This document shows, piece by piece, positions 49,286 through 58,722 of a DNA stretch of 64,000 nucleotides. The stretch is taken from NCBI GenBank assembly GCA_029260765.1, contig JAJDCP010000122.1:1-64000 (forward strand), given 5' to 3'. The translations under genes and the position numbers were made by a program. This DNA comes from Planctomycetota bacterium (GTDB lineage Bacteria > Planctomycetota > J058 > JAJDCP01). How positions within the stretch are numbered: position 1 is the first letter of the stretch; every line of letters begins with the position of its first letter. Under the pieces are notes generated by a model, which did no database searches, had not been told where the DNA came from, and saw nothing but the letters and a program-made list of their open reading frames with translations.

Positions 49286-50908
49286 CTACGGCGCCGCGAA
49301 GGCTCCCGCCTCCAAAGTGCCGCTGCGCGGGGCGCCGTGGATGTCTTCGCTGACCGCGAAGCCCGCGTCCGCCGCTCCGATCAGCGGCGAGCCGATGCTG
49401 GGGGTGCCGTCACGTTGGCTGGCGTCCCAACTCAGGGAGATGAAGTCCGCCAGACCCGTCCCATCGATGAAGCCGCTCGTGGCTCCCGTCAGCGAGCCCA
49501 GTTTCACATTCCCGGCCAGCGTGACGCCTTGCGAGCCGTTGGGGAAGCGCACGGCTTCGGCGTTCTGGCTGTAGACCGCATTGTTTGCCAGGACCATGCC
49601 GCTGCGGTTGTTCCAAGAGCTGAGGTTCATCGCCCGGCCACTGTTGATGATCGTGTTGTGCACCACCTGAAGGTCCTTCGTCTGCCCCTGATGGTCGTGG
49701 CTGTGGAAGGCGGTCGCGCCGTTGATCAACAGGTTGTTGCGGATGATCGCCTCACCCTGCGCCTGCATCACGTTGTCGGCGGAGTTGTAGCAGATGTTGC
49801 GTTCGACGACGTTCGGCGCCTGGCCGTCGGTGCCGTAGACAATGATGCAGGGATAGTTGGTGTCGTGCACCAGGTTCTCGACGATCCAATTGTTGTAGGA
49901 ACCCTGTTTGAGCTCGATGCCGTCGCCCTGGGCTGATGGCCCGCTGCCGAAGCAGCTGTAGACGTGATTCAAAGCTATGATCGAGTCGTGCATGACCACT
50001 GCGCTGTTGTTGGCCCCGAGGTACATGCCCTCGCCCGTGCCGCCTGTGTCATGGATCTGATTGCGGGTGATGTAGAGGTGGTCGGTGTCGCGCGTGTTGG
50101 TCGACAGGGCCGCGTCCCCGGTGTGATGGATGTGGCAGCCATCGACCCAGACCTGCGAGCAGTTGTACAACCGCAGGCCCAGACTTCCGCCGGTCAGCTC
50201 CAGGCCTTCGAAGCGCACGTACTGGACAGGATTGTTGACCCCGACGTTCAGGATGTTCTGGTTGGCATCGGGGCGGGTCAGCACCACCGTGGCGCCGGAG
50301 GCGGGCCGGATGGTGATCGGGGCGGCGGCGGTGCCCGCGATCTCGAGGTTGAAATACGAGTTGATGCTGTAGCTGCCGCTGCCGATCTCGAGCAGATCGC
50401 CGGGCTGCAAGCCCGACATCGCGGCCTTCAGCGCGGCGCCATTCTGCTCGGCGGTCTGGCCATTGTCATAGACCAACGTGATCGTGTTTGTGGCCGCGAT
50501 CGAGGCCCAGCTCGGGTCGTAGGGACTGGCGCCCCCCGAAGCAGTTGGGGTCGCCGCCTGGGTGTTGGACAACGAGCCCTCGATGCCACCGACCACCGCC
50601 GCGACCGCGGCCCAGTAGGTCGAACCGTTGCTCAAACCCGAGAGGATGTGGGGGCTGCTCAGACCGACATAGGGGACCGCGGTCTGCGGCGTCACCGGGG
50701 AGCTGCTGCCGACGTACAAGGTGTAGCTGCCCGCGCCGGGCACTGAGGTCCAGCTGTAGCTGATCTCGCTGTCGCCCGCCACGGCCTGCAGGACGGGCGC
50801 TGGAACAGGTGCGGGCCCCGAAGTTCCCCCCGAGCCACTGCCTCCGCCGGACGAGCAGCCGGCCAGGAGCGACAGGACGATGAGCAATCGGGTGCGGGCA
50901 GTGTGCAT
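49286..50908 (-). CDS. Right-handed beta-helix lipoprotein with fibronectin III-like domain
   Basis: A 540-residue lipoprotein (lipobox LAGC, Cys18). A Ser/Gly linker leads into a fibronectin III-like domain (about 37-120: AVAGDSEISYSWTSVPGAGSY, in parts, and SNGSTYWAAVAAV). Beta-helix repeats follow (about 190-480) with rungs such as WVDGCHIHHTGDAALS, LYITRNQIHDTGG and NLVHDTNYPCIIVYG. It is a paralogue in architecture of the lipoprotein at 8330..9829. The His-rich rungs resemble polysaccharide lyase-type helices, but no catalytic residue is assignable. AGGAGG lies 8 bases before the ATG. Confidence 0.85.
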   Translation of the reverse strand: MHTARTRLLIVLSLLAGCSSGGGSGSGGTSGPAPVPAPVLQAVAGDSEISYSWTSVPGAGSYTLYVGSSSPVTPQTAVPYVGLSSPHILSGLSNGSTYWAAVAAVVGGIEGSLSNTQAATPTASGGASPYDPSWASIAATNTITLVYDNGQTAEQNGAALKAAMSGLQPGDLLEIGSGSYSINSYFNLEIAGTAAAPITIRPASGATVVLTRPDANQNILNVGVNNPVQYVRFEGLELTGGSLGLRLYNCSQVWVDGCHIHHTGDAALSTNTRDTDHLYITRNQIHDTGGTGEGMYLGANNSAVVMHDSIIALNHVYSCFGSGPSAQGDGIELKQGSYNNWIVENLVHDTNYPCIIVYGTDGQAPNVVERNICYNSADNVMQAQGEAIIRNNLLINGATAFHSHDHQGQTKDLQVVHNTIINSGRAMNLSSWNNRSGMVLANNAVYSQNAEAVRFPNGSQGVTLAGNVKLGSLTGATSGFIDGTGLADFISLSWDASQRDGTPSIGSPLIGAADAGFAVSEDIHGAPRSGTLEAGAFAAP

Positions 50909-50963
50909 GGACGGGCCTCCTTGTGCATCGAAAAGACGCCTGGGAGCCCTGCGATGTCACACT

Positions 50964-53009
50964 TCAGTCTTCCTGCGCAGCAGCCAGCTCGGGCAGGTCT
51001 TTGCCCTGCAACAGCTGCAGATAGTCTGCCGCGACCGCCAGGCCTTCCTCGAGCAGGTAGTCGCGGGAACCATCCAGAGTCTCCCCCGCGGCCTCACGGG
51101 CCTCTTTCTCCTTCTGGCGCGTCGGCAGGTGCAGACTGACGGTGCTGCGCTCTTGATCGCGGGTCCGCTGCGCGAGCATCCGGGTCAGAATCTGGAAGTC
51201 CGGGTCGCGGGCGACGCGCGCAGCAGAGCGCTGCGCAAGGATCTCGAAGGACGCGGGCCGCTGCTTGAAATCTGCATGCGGAACGCCGTCGATGGTGTCC
51301 CACTTCAGCGCCCTCTCGAGGTCACCCTCGAACACTTCGAGCCCGTCGAAGGCTGTCGGCAGCACGATGTCTGCCTCGACACCCTTGAGCTGCGTCGAGC
51401 TGCCCGAGACGCGGTAGAACTTGGCGATGGTCAGCTTGACCGCACCGGCCAGATCTTCCTCCAGCTCTCTGCCCTGCAGGCGCGCCAGCGCGTCGTTGAG
51501 GCCGAGCACCCGCTGCACCGTACCCTTGCCATGGGTGTTGCGGCTGCCGACCACCAGGCCGCGGCCGTAGTCTTGGATCGCCCCCGCGAAGATCTCGGAA
51601 GCCGAAGCACTGAGCGGACTGGTCAGCACCACCAGCGGACCGCTGAAGACGATCTCGGGGTCGGGATCGTCCATCACGTCGATCTCTCCTTCCCGGTCGC
51701 GCACTTGAACGATGGGCCCCGCTTCGATGAACAGGCCCGACAGCTCGATCGCCTCGTAGAGGGAGCCGCCCGAGTTGTTGCGCACGTCGATCACCAGCCC
51801 GTCGAGTTGCGTGTCTCCCAGGTCGGTGAACAGCTTGCGTACATCGACGGTCAGCCGCTTGGCCTCTTCCCCCGCGGCGCGGTTGAACTCGGCGTAGAAG
51901 GACGGCACCGTCAGCAGTCCCAGTTTCAGGACCGTGTCTCCGACAGGCATCTCACGGATCTCGAGCTTCGCGTCGTTGGCGGTCAACACGATCTTGTCGC
52001 GCACCAGCACAACCTCGCGAGTCGCCGTGGTATCGACCTCGCCTCCGGGCAGGATGGTCAGCCGCACCTTGCTGCCCTTGTCGCCGCGGATCAGCTTGAC
52101 CACGTTGTCCAGCCGCCAGTCGAGTACCTCGACGCGTTCGCCAGCTTCGCCCTGCGCGACCGCTACGATCCTGTCCTGCGGAGTCAGCTGACCGCTGAGC
52201 TGGGCCGGTCCACCAGGGACCAGCTCGGTGATCACCGTGTAGGGTCCCTCGCGCCGCAACATGGCGCCGATCCCTTCGAGGGAATGGCCCTGCTGGATAT
52301 TGAAGTTCTGCCGCGTGATCGGCTTCAGATAGACCGTGTGCGGATCGTAGCTGCGGCACAGCGCCGACAGGAAGATCTCCAGCACGTCGCGAGATTCCAT
52401 CTCGCCCACGGTCTTGTTCAGATTCTCAAACCGCTCGCGCAAGCGCGGCAGGTACACCGAGGCGGACTCGCCCGAGAGCTCTGAGCGCAATGCCTGCTCT
52501 TTCAGATAGGGCCGCCAGAGGCCGTCGAGCTGGCCAGAATCGGTGGCCCAGGCCGCCTCGGAACGGTCGATCTGCACGGTCTCTTCGAGCTCGAAGTCGA
52601 AGGGCGCCTCCTGGCTGAGCAGCTCTTGCGCATGAGCTGCGCGTTCGCCTACCCGCTGCGCGTAGCGCGCAAAGATCGCGAAAGCCACGCTCAGGTCCGG
52701 CTCGGCCTTGCGCAGCTGGTCGTCGAGCAGGGTCGCATGCTTGTCGAACTCGGCGATGTCGCTGGCCAGAAAGAACAGCCGCTCGGGGTCAAAGGCATCG
52801 ACACAGCCAGCCAGCCACAAGCGGGAGATCGCATCGTCGAGATGCGCCTGGGAATAGTGCAGCTGCGTGAGGTAGGCGCCGACCAGCCGGGCGACGTCGG
52901 GTTGGTGGGAATCGGGCTGCAGCGGGTCCTGAGGATCTTGGGCCAGCAGGCAGCTCGACGTCAGCAGGGCAACGGCGCACAAGCACCAGAGGCGGCGGGT
53001 AGAGAACAT
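50964..53009 (-). CDS. prc: Tail-specific/C-terminal processing protease (Prc-like)
   Basis: A 681-residue periplasmic S41 protease. The signal peptide is at 1-23 (LWCLCAVALLTSSCLLAQ). An N-terminal helical domain is followed by a PDZ domain (about 200-300: LEGIGAMLRREGPYTVITEL, VPGGPAQLSGQLTPQDRI). Catalytic residues are visible: Ser in PLSASASEIFAGA and Lys in RNTHGKGTVQ. A DUF3340-type C-terminal region follows. It degrades periplasmic proteins from their C-termini and matures others. AGGAAA lies 7 bases before the ATG at 53009. It follows the second selenoprotein gene in the same direction. Confidence 0.92.
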   Translation of the reverse strand: MFSTRRLWCLCAVALLTSSCLLAQDPQDPLQPDSHQPDVARLVGAYLTQLHYSQAHLDDAISRLWLAGCVDAFDPERLFFLASDIAEFDKHATLLDDQLRKAEPDLSVAFAIFARYAQRVGERAAHAQELLSQEAPFDFELEETVQIDRSEAAWATDSGQLDGLWRPYLKEQALRSELSGESASVYLPRLRERFENLNKTVGEMESRDVLEIFLSALCRSYDPHTVYLKPITRQNFNIQQGHSLEGIGAMLRREGPYTVITELVPGGPAQLSGQLTPQDRIVAVAQGEAGERVEVLDWRLDNVVKLIRGDKGSKVRLTILPGGEVDTTATREVVLVRDKIVLTANDAKLEIREMPVGDTVLKLGLLTVPSFYAEFNRAAGEEAKRLTVDVRKLFTDLGDTQLDGLVIDVRNNSGGSLYEAIELSGLFIEAGPIVQVRDREGEIDVMDDPDPEIVFSGPLVVLTSPLSASASEIFAGAIQDYGRGLVVGSRNTHGKGTVQRVLGLNDALARLQGRELEEDLAGAVKLTIAKFYRVSGSSTQLKGVEADIVLPTAFDGLEVFEGDLERALKWDTIDGVPHADFKQRPASFEILAQRSAARVARDPDFQILTRMLAQRTRDQERSTVSLHLPTRQKEKEAREAAGETLDGSRDYLLEEGLAVAADYLQLLQGKDLPELAAAQED

Positions 53010-53128
53010 GGTGTTTCCTGATCCTTGCGGGAGGCATTCCCGCGGAGAGCTGCATCTTAGGGGCTGCCGCGCCTTCGGGCCAGAGTTAGAAGCATCTTCC
53101 CCTCGGCCACAAGAGCTGGGCGACGCGC

Positions 53129-53968
53129 TCAATCCCCTTGCCGGGTACAGACATAGCGTTCGCGGGAGCTGTTCCAGCGGTAGCGCGGCGAACGCTGCTC
53201 CATGCCCGCCACGAAGGCCTCGAGATCCGTCTCGAGCGGAAGAATCGCCTGCAGACGGGCTGCTGCGCGTTGATCAGCATGGCTCAAGGTTTCGAGCAGG
53301 CGGAAATTCGTGTGCATGCCGTGCTGCTCGACCACCTCCTGCAGTTGCTCGAGCTCTTGCTGCAATTCCAGCAGTTCGGGTGGGCGTTTGGGATCTTCGA
53401 TGCGCAGGCCACGCAGAGCCCGCAGCGCGGGCAGGCCCGCCTCGATCAGGGCCTGTCGAGCCGACAGAGCTTCCTCCCCAGCGCCTTCTTGGTAGGCGAG
53501 CAGCTGCTCCTCGAGCAGGCGCACATCTTCGCTGCTCGGGATGGCATAACTGAGGGCGAAACGGGTCAGGCGCGGTGTCTGGCCCTGCGCCAACTCAGCC
53601 AGAACCTCCAAAAACAAGCCAGATGTCTTGGGACTCCGCAACCTCACGACCTGCTGACCCGAGCCGTCATACAGCAACACCCAACTCTCGTTGCGATGGA
53701 TCCCGAGCAGGCCACACGCCTCGGCCGTGCCGTTGCGTGAATCGAAGCGCACGAAGACGGCCTCGGCAAAGGCGGCAAGCGCCCGGTTGGTGTCTGCGTC
53801 ATGCTCCATGACGCCGCAGGTGACGCCTCATATCGAGTCCATGACATACACCAACGCCGGCTTGCCGTCGTCCTGCGCTTCGGCGAGCGCCGCCTCGGGG
53901 TCGTCTCGCCAGTTCTGCGCGTGGACCGCCAGGCACACAACCAGCAATGTAGAGAGGGATCGTAGCAT
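53129..53968 (-). CDS. Predicted selenoprotein: exported thioredoxin-like protein with UGVTC motif
   Basis: A 279-residue protein read through an in-frame TGA at 53830-53828 as selenocysteine (residue 47). A signal peptide (MLRSLSTLLVVCLAVHAQ) is followed by a thioredoxin-like fold: GKPALVYVMDSI-U-GVTCGVMEHD, where relatives have ASWCGPCKxME; Sec47 is the attacking residue, Cys51 or Thr50 in the second position. The frame stays open and similar before and after the TGA (EAVFVRFDSRNG, then WVLLYDGSGQQVV). A coiled-coil helical tail (about 180-220) follows. A hairpin 21 bases after the TGA fits a bacterial SECIS. GGAG precedes the ATG. Without Sec the protein would be cut at 46 residues. Prc follows downstream. 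Confidence 0.82.
53796..53827 (-). promoter_or_regulatory. Predicted bacterial SECIS element (selenoprotein 2)
   Basis: Downstream of the TGA, an 8-bp perfect stem (GCGTCATG with CATGACGC; plus-strand arms 53807-53814 and 53796-53803) closes a 3-base loop GAG. The loop starts 21 bases after the UGA and begins with G, matching the reported bacterial rule. Sequence is unrelated to the element of selenoprotein 1, so the two are independent. Confidence 0.75.
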
Positions 53969-54053
53969 GGCAAGGCTCTCCAAATGCAAAGGGGAACTCT
54001 CTTGAGAACGCTGGTCTCCCAAGACAAGTTCCCTCAACCATGCGCGTTGGCTG

Positions 54054-56558
54054 CTACAGCAATCCCGCCAGCACAGCTCCTTCAGCTCCGCAGCCCGTCA
54101 ACGCCCGCCAGGCTTCGTCGGGAGCCGCCGGCTTGCCAGCCTCGGCGTCCGCCAGGGCCTGCAACGCCAGGACTGCCGCCGCATCGCTCTTGCCCTGCAA
54201 CCACTGCGCGGCCTTCAACAGCACACGCCGCCGGGCGCCCTTGCGTCGAGTGTGGCCGAGCAGCACCAGGGCAAGTACAGCAGCCGCCGTGCGCTCGACG
54301 CTTCCTCCAAAGCTGCCGTCGGCGCCCTGCTGACGGGCCAGGCGCGCCGACGGGTCTGCCGGCGCCGCATCGGCTGGTGGGGGCGCTGGACATTCCGGCC
54401 TCGGCAGCTCCGGTCCGCCCGGCCTCGAACCGGACCCCGGCCCTCGCCCTGCCATGAGCCGCCGAGGACTCGGCGGCTCTTCCGCAGCAGCCCCACCGAG
54501 CCCCAGACTGTCGACAACACGCCCGAACAGGCTGCGGCTCTTCTTTCCGCGTCCGCTGCGCTTGCGCTTCTCCTGGCCGCTCGGAGCCCCGTCCAGGTCG
54601 GGAGCCGAACGCCTGCGCCGGTATCTCACAGGCGACGGAGCCGAGGGGGCCGGGGGCGGGCAGGCCATCGCCGCGGGCATGCCGCCAGCCATCGCCTGAA
54701 ACAAGCCTGCCGCTGCCTGCGGAGGCACCGAGCCACCGGTCTTGAAACTCTCGTCCCACTCTTCGGGCAGCTCTGCCGGTTGCACGACCTCGACCGGTTT
54801 CCCGCGGACTGTCATCGACTTCTCAACGGCCACAAACGCCGTGAAACGCGAAGCGATCGAATGCTTCAGCGCGACCTCGATGATGTCGGGCCGGATGGCC
54901 TCCTCTTCATACGGCTTGAGCAACAGCCGATCTTGCAGATAGGCGACGCGTTCGCGGGCCCACAGCGCGCCCAGAGGGAAGCTCACCTTGCGCGGCTGCG
55001 CTGTCAGGCTGAGGCTGCCCTGGGCCTCGCGGCCGCGGACTTTCACCACTTCCGGGGCGCCCTCGATCAGCAGCGCCGCGGGTCGGCCGAGAAAGACGGT
55101 CGCCGGCTCGGGCCGGGCCGCCAGATGTCCTTCGACCACCAGCCCGTCGGTCAGCGGACTGCCGAACCGCGCCTCGAGCCGGACCACGGTCTCTTCGATG
55201 GCGGCATCCGGGGTGGTCAACTCGCAGCAACCACCTCCCACCCGAGCCAGGGTCTTCAGCAGGGCCGCGTTGACCGCGGTGCCGATGCCCAGCGTGAAGA
55301 AGCGGGCGCTCTTGCGGCGCTTGGCCACGGCAGGCACCAGCTCATTCTCGCCCCACGACTGGCCATCGGTGATGAACAGCACGCTGCGCATGCTCCCCTC
55401 GCCGGTCTCTCCCTCGAGCGCTGCCTTGATCGCAGGCAACATCACCGTCCCGCCGCGGGCGTGGAGCCCAGCGATCCAGCGGTCGGCCTCGGCCAGGCTG
55501 GCCTCGGTGTACTCGCTGAAGGCCTGCTTGTTGTCGGCGAAGAACTCCAGGCGGTCGTCGAAGGCGATCAGCTTGAAACGGTCCCCTTCACTCAGCCCGT
55601 GCAGGGCGGCAGACAGCGCATCCCGCGCCGCGGTCATCTTCTTGCCCCGCATCGAGCCGGAGATGTCGACGACAAACACCGCGTCGCGTGGCAGGGCCCG
55701 CGGCAGAGCCCGGGTCGGCGGATTGACCTGCACCAGCGTGTGGTGGCCATCCGTCCAGGCCTCCAGCGAGGTGGTCTCTGCCTGGCCGGTCTCGAAGCTG
55801 AGGATGAAGTCTTTGTTCAAGCTGGCTTTCCCCGAAGGTGCGACGCGCAGACGGCCCTCAGCGAGGGACATCTGGATGGCATGCAGTGAACAGCTCAGGT
55901 TCGTGACCGGCCCCTCGATCTCCACCTCCAACTGCAGGGGCGTCCCCCCTTCAAGCCGCAAGGGCGGCTGCAGGCGCGACGCATCGGGCACGGCGTCGGT
56001 GTCAGGCAGCGAGCCGGATCCTTCATGCGACTGTGGGTTGCCGGTCAGGAAGCGCGGAGCGATGGTGGTCGGGAAACGCCAACGAAAGCTGCCATCGACG
56101 ACCTCCAGCCGCTCGACAATCACCATCCGCACCGAGACCTCGGTCTTGGGAGGCAGGTTGGTGACCCGCAGAGTGTGCACATCGTCGCGCTCCTGCGTCA
56201 CCAGCGCCGCCCGATGCCCGTCGCTGCGAGCCTGGGCGAAGACCTGCTCGGCCTCTTTGCGCTCACGGCACTCGGCCCGGACGGTGATGTCTCCCGCGAT
56301 CAGCTCCATCTCGACCAGCGCCCCATTCTCGGGCAGAGGGAAGATATGCACCGCCTCGAGTGGCTGGGCGTAGTCGTTGCTGAAGCGCTGCTCGACGACG
56401 GTGCAGCTACAGTTGCCCGCGATGGAGCAGCCGACTTTGACCTCTTTGAGTGGAAGCGCTCGCTGGGCGCCGTCGACCAGCGCGAGCAGGCCGCCGAGAC
56501 CAGCAGGATGGCGGGGAGTGTCTAGGGTGGGGCAGGGCTCGAGGAGCTGAGGAGTCAT
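54054..56558 (-). CDS. VIT and vWA domain protein
   Basis: An 834-residue protein without a signal peptide, so it is probably cytoplasmic. An N-terminal VIT domain (about 35-165: VEQRFSNDYAQPLEAVHIFPLP) precedes a von Willebrand A domain (about 285-450) with the MIDAS motif VFVVDISGSMRGKKM, which binds divalent metal and ligands. The C-terminus (about 620-834) is Pro/Arg/Lys-rich and disordered, ending in an Ala-rich helical stretch. VIT-vWA proteins act as adhesin or complex-assembly factors in bacteria. The start overlaps the MerR stop by 4 bases, and GGAGG lies 7 bases upstream. Confidence 0.87.
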   Translation of the reverse strand: MTPQLLEPCPTLDTPRHPAGLGGLLALVDGAQRALPLKEVKVGCSIAGNCSCTVVEQRFSNDYAQPLEAVHIFPLPENGALVEMELIAGDITVRAECRERKEAEQVFAQARSDGHRAALVTQERDDVHTLRVTNLPPKTEVSVRMVIVERLEVVDGSFRWRFPTTIAPRFLTGNPQSHEGSGSLPDTDAVPDASRLQPPLRLEGGTPLQLEVEIEGPVTNLSCSLHAIQMSLAEGRLRVAPSGKASLNKDFILSFETGQAETTSLEAWTDGHHTLVQVNPPTRALPRALPRDAVFVVDISGSMRGKKMTAARDALSAALHGLSEGDRFKLIAFDDRLEFFADNKQAFSEYTEASLAEADRWIAGLHARGGTVMLPAIKAALEGETGEGSMRSVLFITDGQSWGENELVPAVAKRRKSARFFTLGIGTAVNAALLKTLARVGGGCCELTTPDAAIEETVVRLEARFGSPLTDGLVVEGHLAARPEPATVFLGRPAALLIEGAPEVVKVRGREAQGSLSLTAQPRKVSFPLGALWARERVAYLQDRLLLKPYEEEAIRPDIIEVALKHSIASRFTAFVAVEKSMTVRGKPVEVVQPAELPEEWDESFKTGGSVPPQAAAGLFQAMAGGMPAAMACPPPAPSAPSPVRYRRRRSAPDLDGAPSGQEKRKRSGRGKKSRSLFGRVVDSLGLGGAAAEEPPSPRRLMAGRGPGSGSRPGGPELPRPECPAPPPADAAPADPSARLARQQGADGSFGGSVERTAAAVLALVLLGHTRRKGARRRVLLKAAQWLQGKSDAAAVLALQALADAEAGKPAAPDEAWRALTGCGAEGAVLAGLL

Positions 56559-57055
56559 GGGGAACCTCCGGGAGTGTCGGACAAGGACACGATGATGCGT
56601 TGCAGGACGGCCTCGGGATCGGAAACTTGCGCCGGATCGATCGTCACGATCACACCCGGACGGACCATTACGGACAACAGCGGACGCTGCGCGGGCTCGG
56701 CGGGCGGACCCGCGCCGAGGGCCTCGCGGACGGCGGCTTCGAGCTGTTGAGCTGTCGCCGCCTGCAAGCTGCGTTGGATCTGTGCCAGCGACTGCTCGCG
56801 GGCCTGCAGCAACTTGATCGCGACCACCCGCAACAGATGCTCGAAGCCATAGAGGGCTGTGCGGCCTTTGTAGCGGGCAGGTTTCGGCAGCAGACCCAGC
56901 GTCTGGTAGTAGCGCAGGGTGCGCACGTCGGGAACAGCCCGCACGCGCTCGTCGCTGGTCTTCAGATCGATCTGCGCGAGCAGCTCACCCGCGGCCTGGA
57001 CCAGCCCGGGCAGGCTCAGCTCACAATCACGGATGCTTTCGAGTGCAGCTTCCAT
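56555..57055 (-). CDS. MerR family transcriptional regulator
   Basis: A 166-residue regulator with an N-terminal extension (1-40) then a MerR helix-turn-helix (VPDVRTLRYYQTLGLLPKPAR, in parts; YGFEHLLRVVAIKLLQ) at about 44-95. The C-terminal effector region is short and lacks Cys, so metal sensing is unlikely. It is transcribed with the VIT/vWA gene (4-base overlap). Its own promoter at 57063..57091 carries an inverted repeat, consistent with autoregulation. The ATG at 57055 would be close to the transcription start. Confidence 0.85.
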   Translation of the reverse strand: MEAALESIRDCELSLPGLVQAAGELLAQIDLKTSDERVRAVPDVRTLRYYQTLGLLPKPARYKGRTALYGFEHLLRVVAIKLLQAREQSLAQIQRSLQAATAQQLEAAVREALGAGPPAEPAQRPLLSVMVRPGVIVTIDPAQVSDPEAVLQRIIVSLSDTPGGSP

Positions 57056-57062
57056 GCCCAAT

Positions 57063-57091
57063 ACTGTAACAGTGACAGTAATCACTGTCAA
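57063..57091 (-). promoter_or_regulatory. Promoter and operator of the MerR gene
   Basis: On the minus strand TTGACA (57091-57086) and TACAGT (57068-57063) are separated by 17 bases, a near-consensus sigma-70 pair. The spacer overlaps a perfect inverted repeat TGACAGT-N4-ACTGTCA (57073-57090), a probable operator for the MerR protein. The -10 is only about 8 bases from the ATG, so the transcript may be leaderless. Confidence 0.7.
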
Positions 57092-57111
57092 TTGACATGC
57101 AAAAAAATCTC

Positions 57112-58722
57112 TCAGCCCGTCTGCGGCAGCAAGGCTCGAGCCTGCACTTTGGTAGAGAGCGGCCAGCCGTGAGAGCGCAGCTGCCGTGGACCAAACAAGC
57201 GTCGCGCCAGCCAACCCATGCCTGTGGCCAGCCAGCGCAAGCGCTGCCCGGTGAGCCAGCCGCGGCGCTGCAACCACCAGCAGAACAGGCTGGCCGAGCT
57301 GCCGACGAGCGCGAACAGCTCAAACCAGGTCCACAGGGCGCTGCGGCGCAACTCGGGATGCCGGCTGCGTTGGCGGCCGAGCTTGTCGAAGGCCGGCAGC
57401 AACGTCGAGAAATCAAAGCCCAGACGCAAGGCCCGCACGAAAGTCTCGAAGGCGATCATTGGAATCGTCAGCACCCCTACCAGCAGATGCGGATTCAAGG
57501 CCGCACGCAGCTGCGCGCCCGCGGGCATGTCGGCCAGCAGGCCGCGGGCGAGCCGCCAGTTGTGCGCAAGATGAGAGCGCTCGTCGTGGCAGACACGCGC
57601 CAGCGCGCTCTGCAGCGCTTCACCGCCGCAAGCAGCATGGTGCTCTTGCAGGAACGGAATGATCCCGCCGTCGAGGAAGGTCTCGAAGACTGGAATCGCC
57701 AACGCGACCAGCTGCACATCGACATCGGCCTGGGGATCGAGAGCTGCGAAGAGCTCCAGCTGCAGGGCCGCTCCCAGACCCGGTCCGGCAGGTGTCGCTC
57801 CCGACAACCGCAAGACCTCGCGGAACACCTCGGCGTGCCGTCGCTCTTCGGCAGCGAAGAGCCGGTAGAGCTCGCGCAGATCCTCGCTGCCCGCTGCCCT
57901 GCCGAGGAACGCAAAGCTCTCGCCGGCCAGCTCCTCGATCGCGACGAGTTGGTTCAGGAAAGCCTCCAGCGGCTTGGCCAGAGGCGCCACCTGCTCGGGC
58001 CAGGCGATCTCCTCGAGCTTCCACTGATGCGCACGCACAGCTGCCAGCAGACGCTCCACCCCCTGAGGCGCCTGCAATCCCCCCAGGGGCCGCGCGAAAC
58101 AAGCCAGGGTCGTGGCCGCCAGCGCTCGGCAGACCAACGTGTCGACCAGTCCCGCGAGCAGCATGCCGGCCGGCAGATCGATCAGGTAGTGCTGCTTGGT
58201 CGTCAGAGTGGCCAGCACGATGCCCAGTGCCCAGATTCCTCCACCCCAACGCACCCCCCGTCCACGCCCGCTGCGGCGCAATGCCAGCGCACACAGACTG
58301 GCCAGGGCCACATGCAGGCTGGGCAGACAGTTGCTGGCCGAATCGACTTCGCGCAGGGAACGCAGCGCCTCCAGGCTGACGGACACACCTGAAGCGGCCG
58401 GAAATTGCTCGCGCGGGAAGGTGGTCGGAAACAACACGAAAACTGTGGTGGCGCACACGGTCGCCAGCAGAAGCCCGCTGGCGAAACGCCGTACTTCCAG
58501 CCAGGAAGGGAGCGCGACAAACACCAGAAAGATCAGCAGAGTCAGAGAAGAGTACAGCCAGACACTCGCTGGAATCAAAGGGATGGCCCGGTCGAGCGCC
58601 GTCATGGGGAGCAGGCTCGGGGTGGCGAGTTGGGGAAGCTTGCTGAGCATGTAGGCCGCCCCGACACCCCCCATCACCAGACAGAAAACCAGATAGCGCC
58701 GCAGCAGTTGAAAGACTGTCAT
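57112..58722 (-). CDS. Fusion of PAP2 phosphatase and ferritin-like diiron domain
   Basis: A 536-residue membrane protein. Residues about 1-210 form a PAP2-type (phosphatidic acid phosphatase 2/inositolphosphotransferase-like) domain with several membrane helices and motifs NCLPSLHVALASL (131-143) and KQHYLIDLPAG (176-186), which supply the catalytic His/Asp. Residues about 225-440 are ferritin-like: LAGESF, AAEERRHAEVF (291-300), FETFLDGGI (346-354) and CHDERSHLAHNW (378-389) provide Glu and ExxH-type ligands for two irons, as in AurF-like oxygenases. A C-terminal membrane segment follows. A lipid diphosphate phosphatase joined to a diiron oxygenase is unusual. The ATG overlaps the prenyl synthase stop (ATGA). 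Confidence 0.82.
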   Translation of the reverse strand: MTVFQLLRRYLVFCLVMGGVGAAYMLSKLPQLATPSLLPMTALDRAIPLIPASVWLYSSLTLLIFLVFVALPSWLEVRRFASGLLLATVCATTVFVLFPTTFPREQFPAASGVSVSLEALRSLREVDSASNCLPSLHVALASLCALALRRSGRGRGVRWGGGIWALGIVLATLTTKQHYLIDLPAGMLLAGLVDTLVCRALAATTLACFARPLGGLQAPQGVERLLAAVRAHQWKLEEIAWPEQVAPLAKPLEAFLNQLVAIEELAGESFAFLGRAAGSEDLRELYRLFAAEERRHAEVFREVLRLSGATPAGPGLGAALQLELFAALDPQADVDVQLVALAIPVFETFLDGGIIPFLQEHHAACGGEALQSALARVCHDERSHLAHNWRLARGLLADMPAGAQLRAALNPHLLVGVLTIPMIAFETFVRALRLGFDFSTLLPAFDKLGRQRSRHPELRRSALWTWFELFALVGSSASLFCWWLQRRGWLTGQRLRWLATGMGWLARRLFGPRQLRSHGWPLSTKVQARALLPQTG

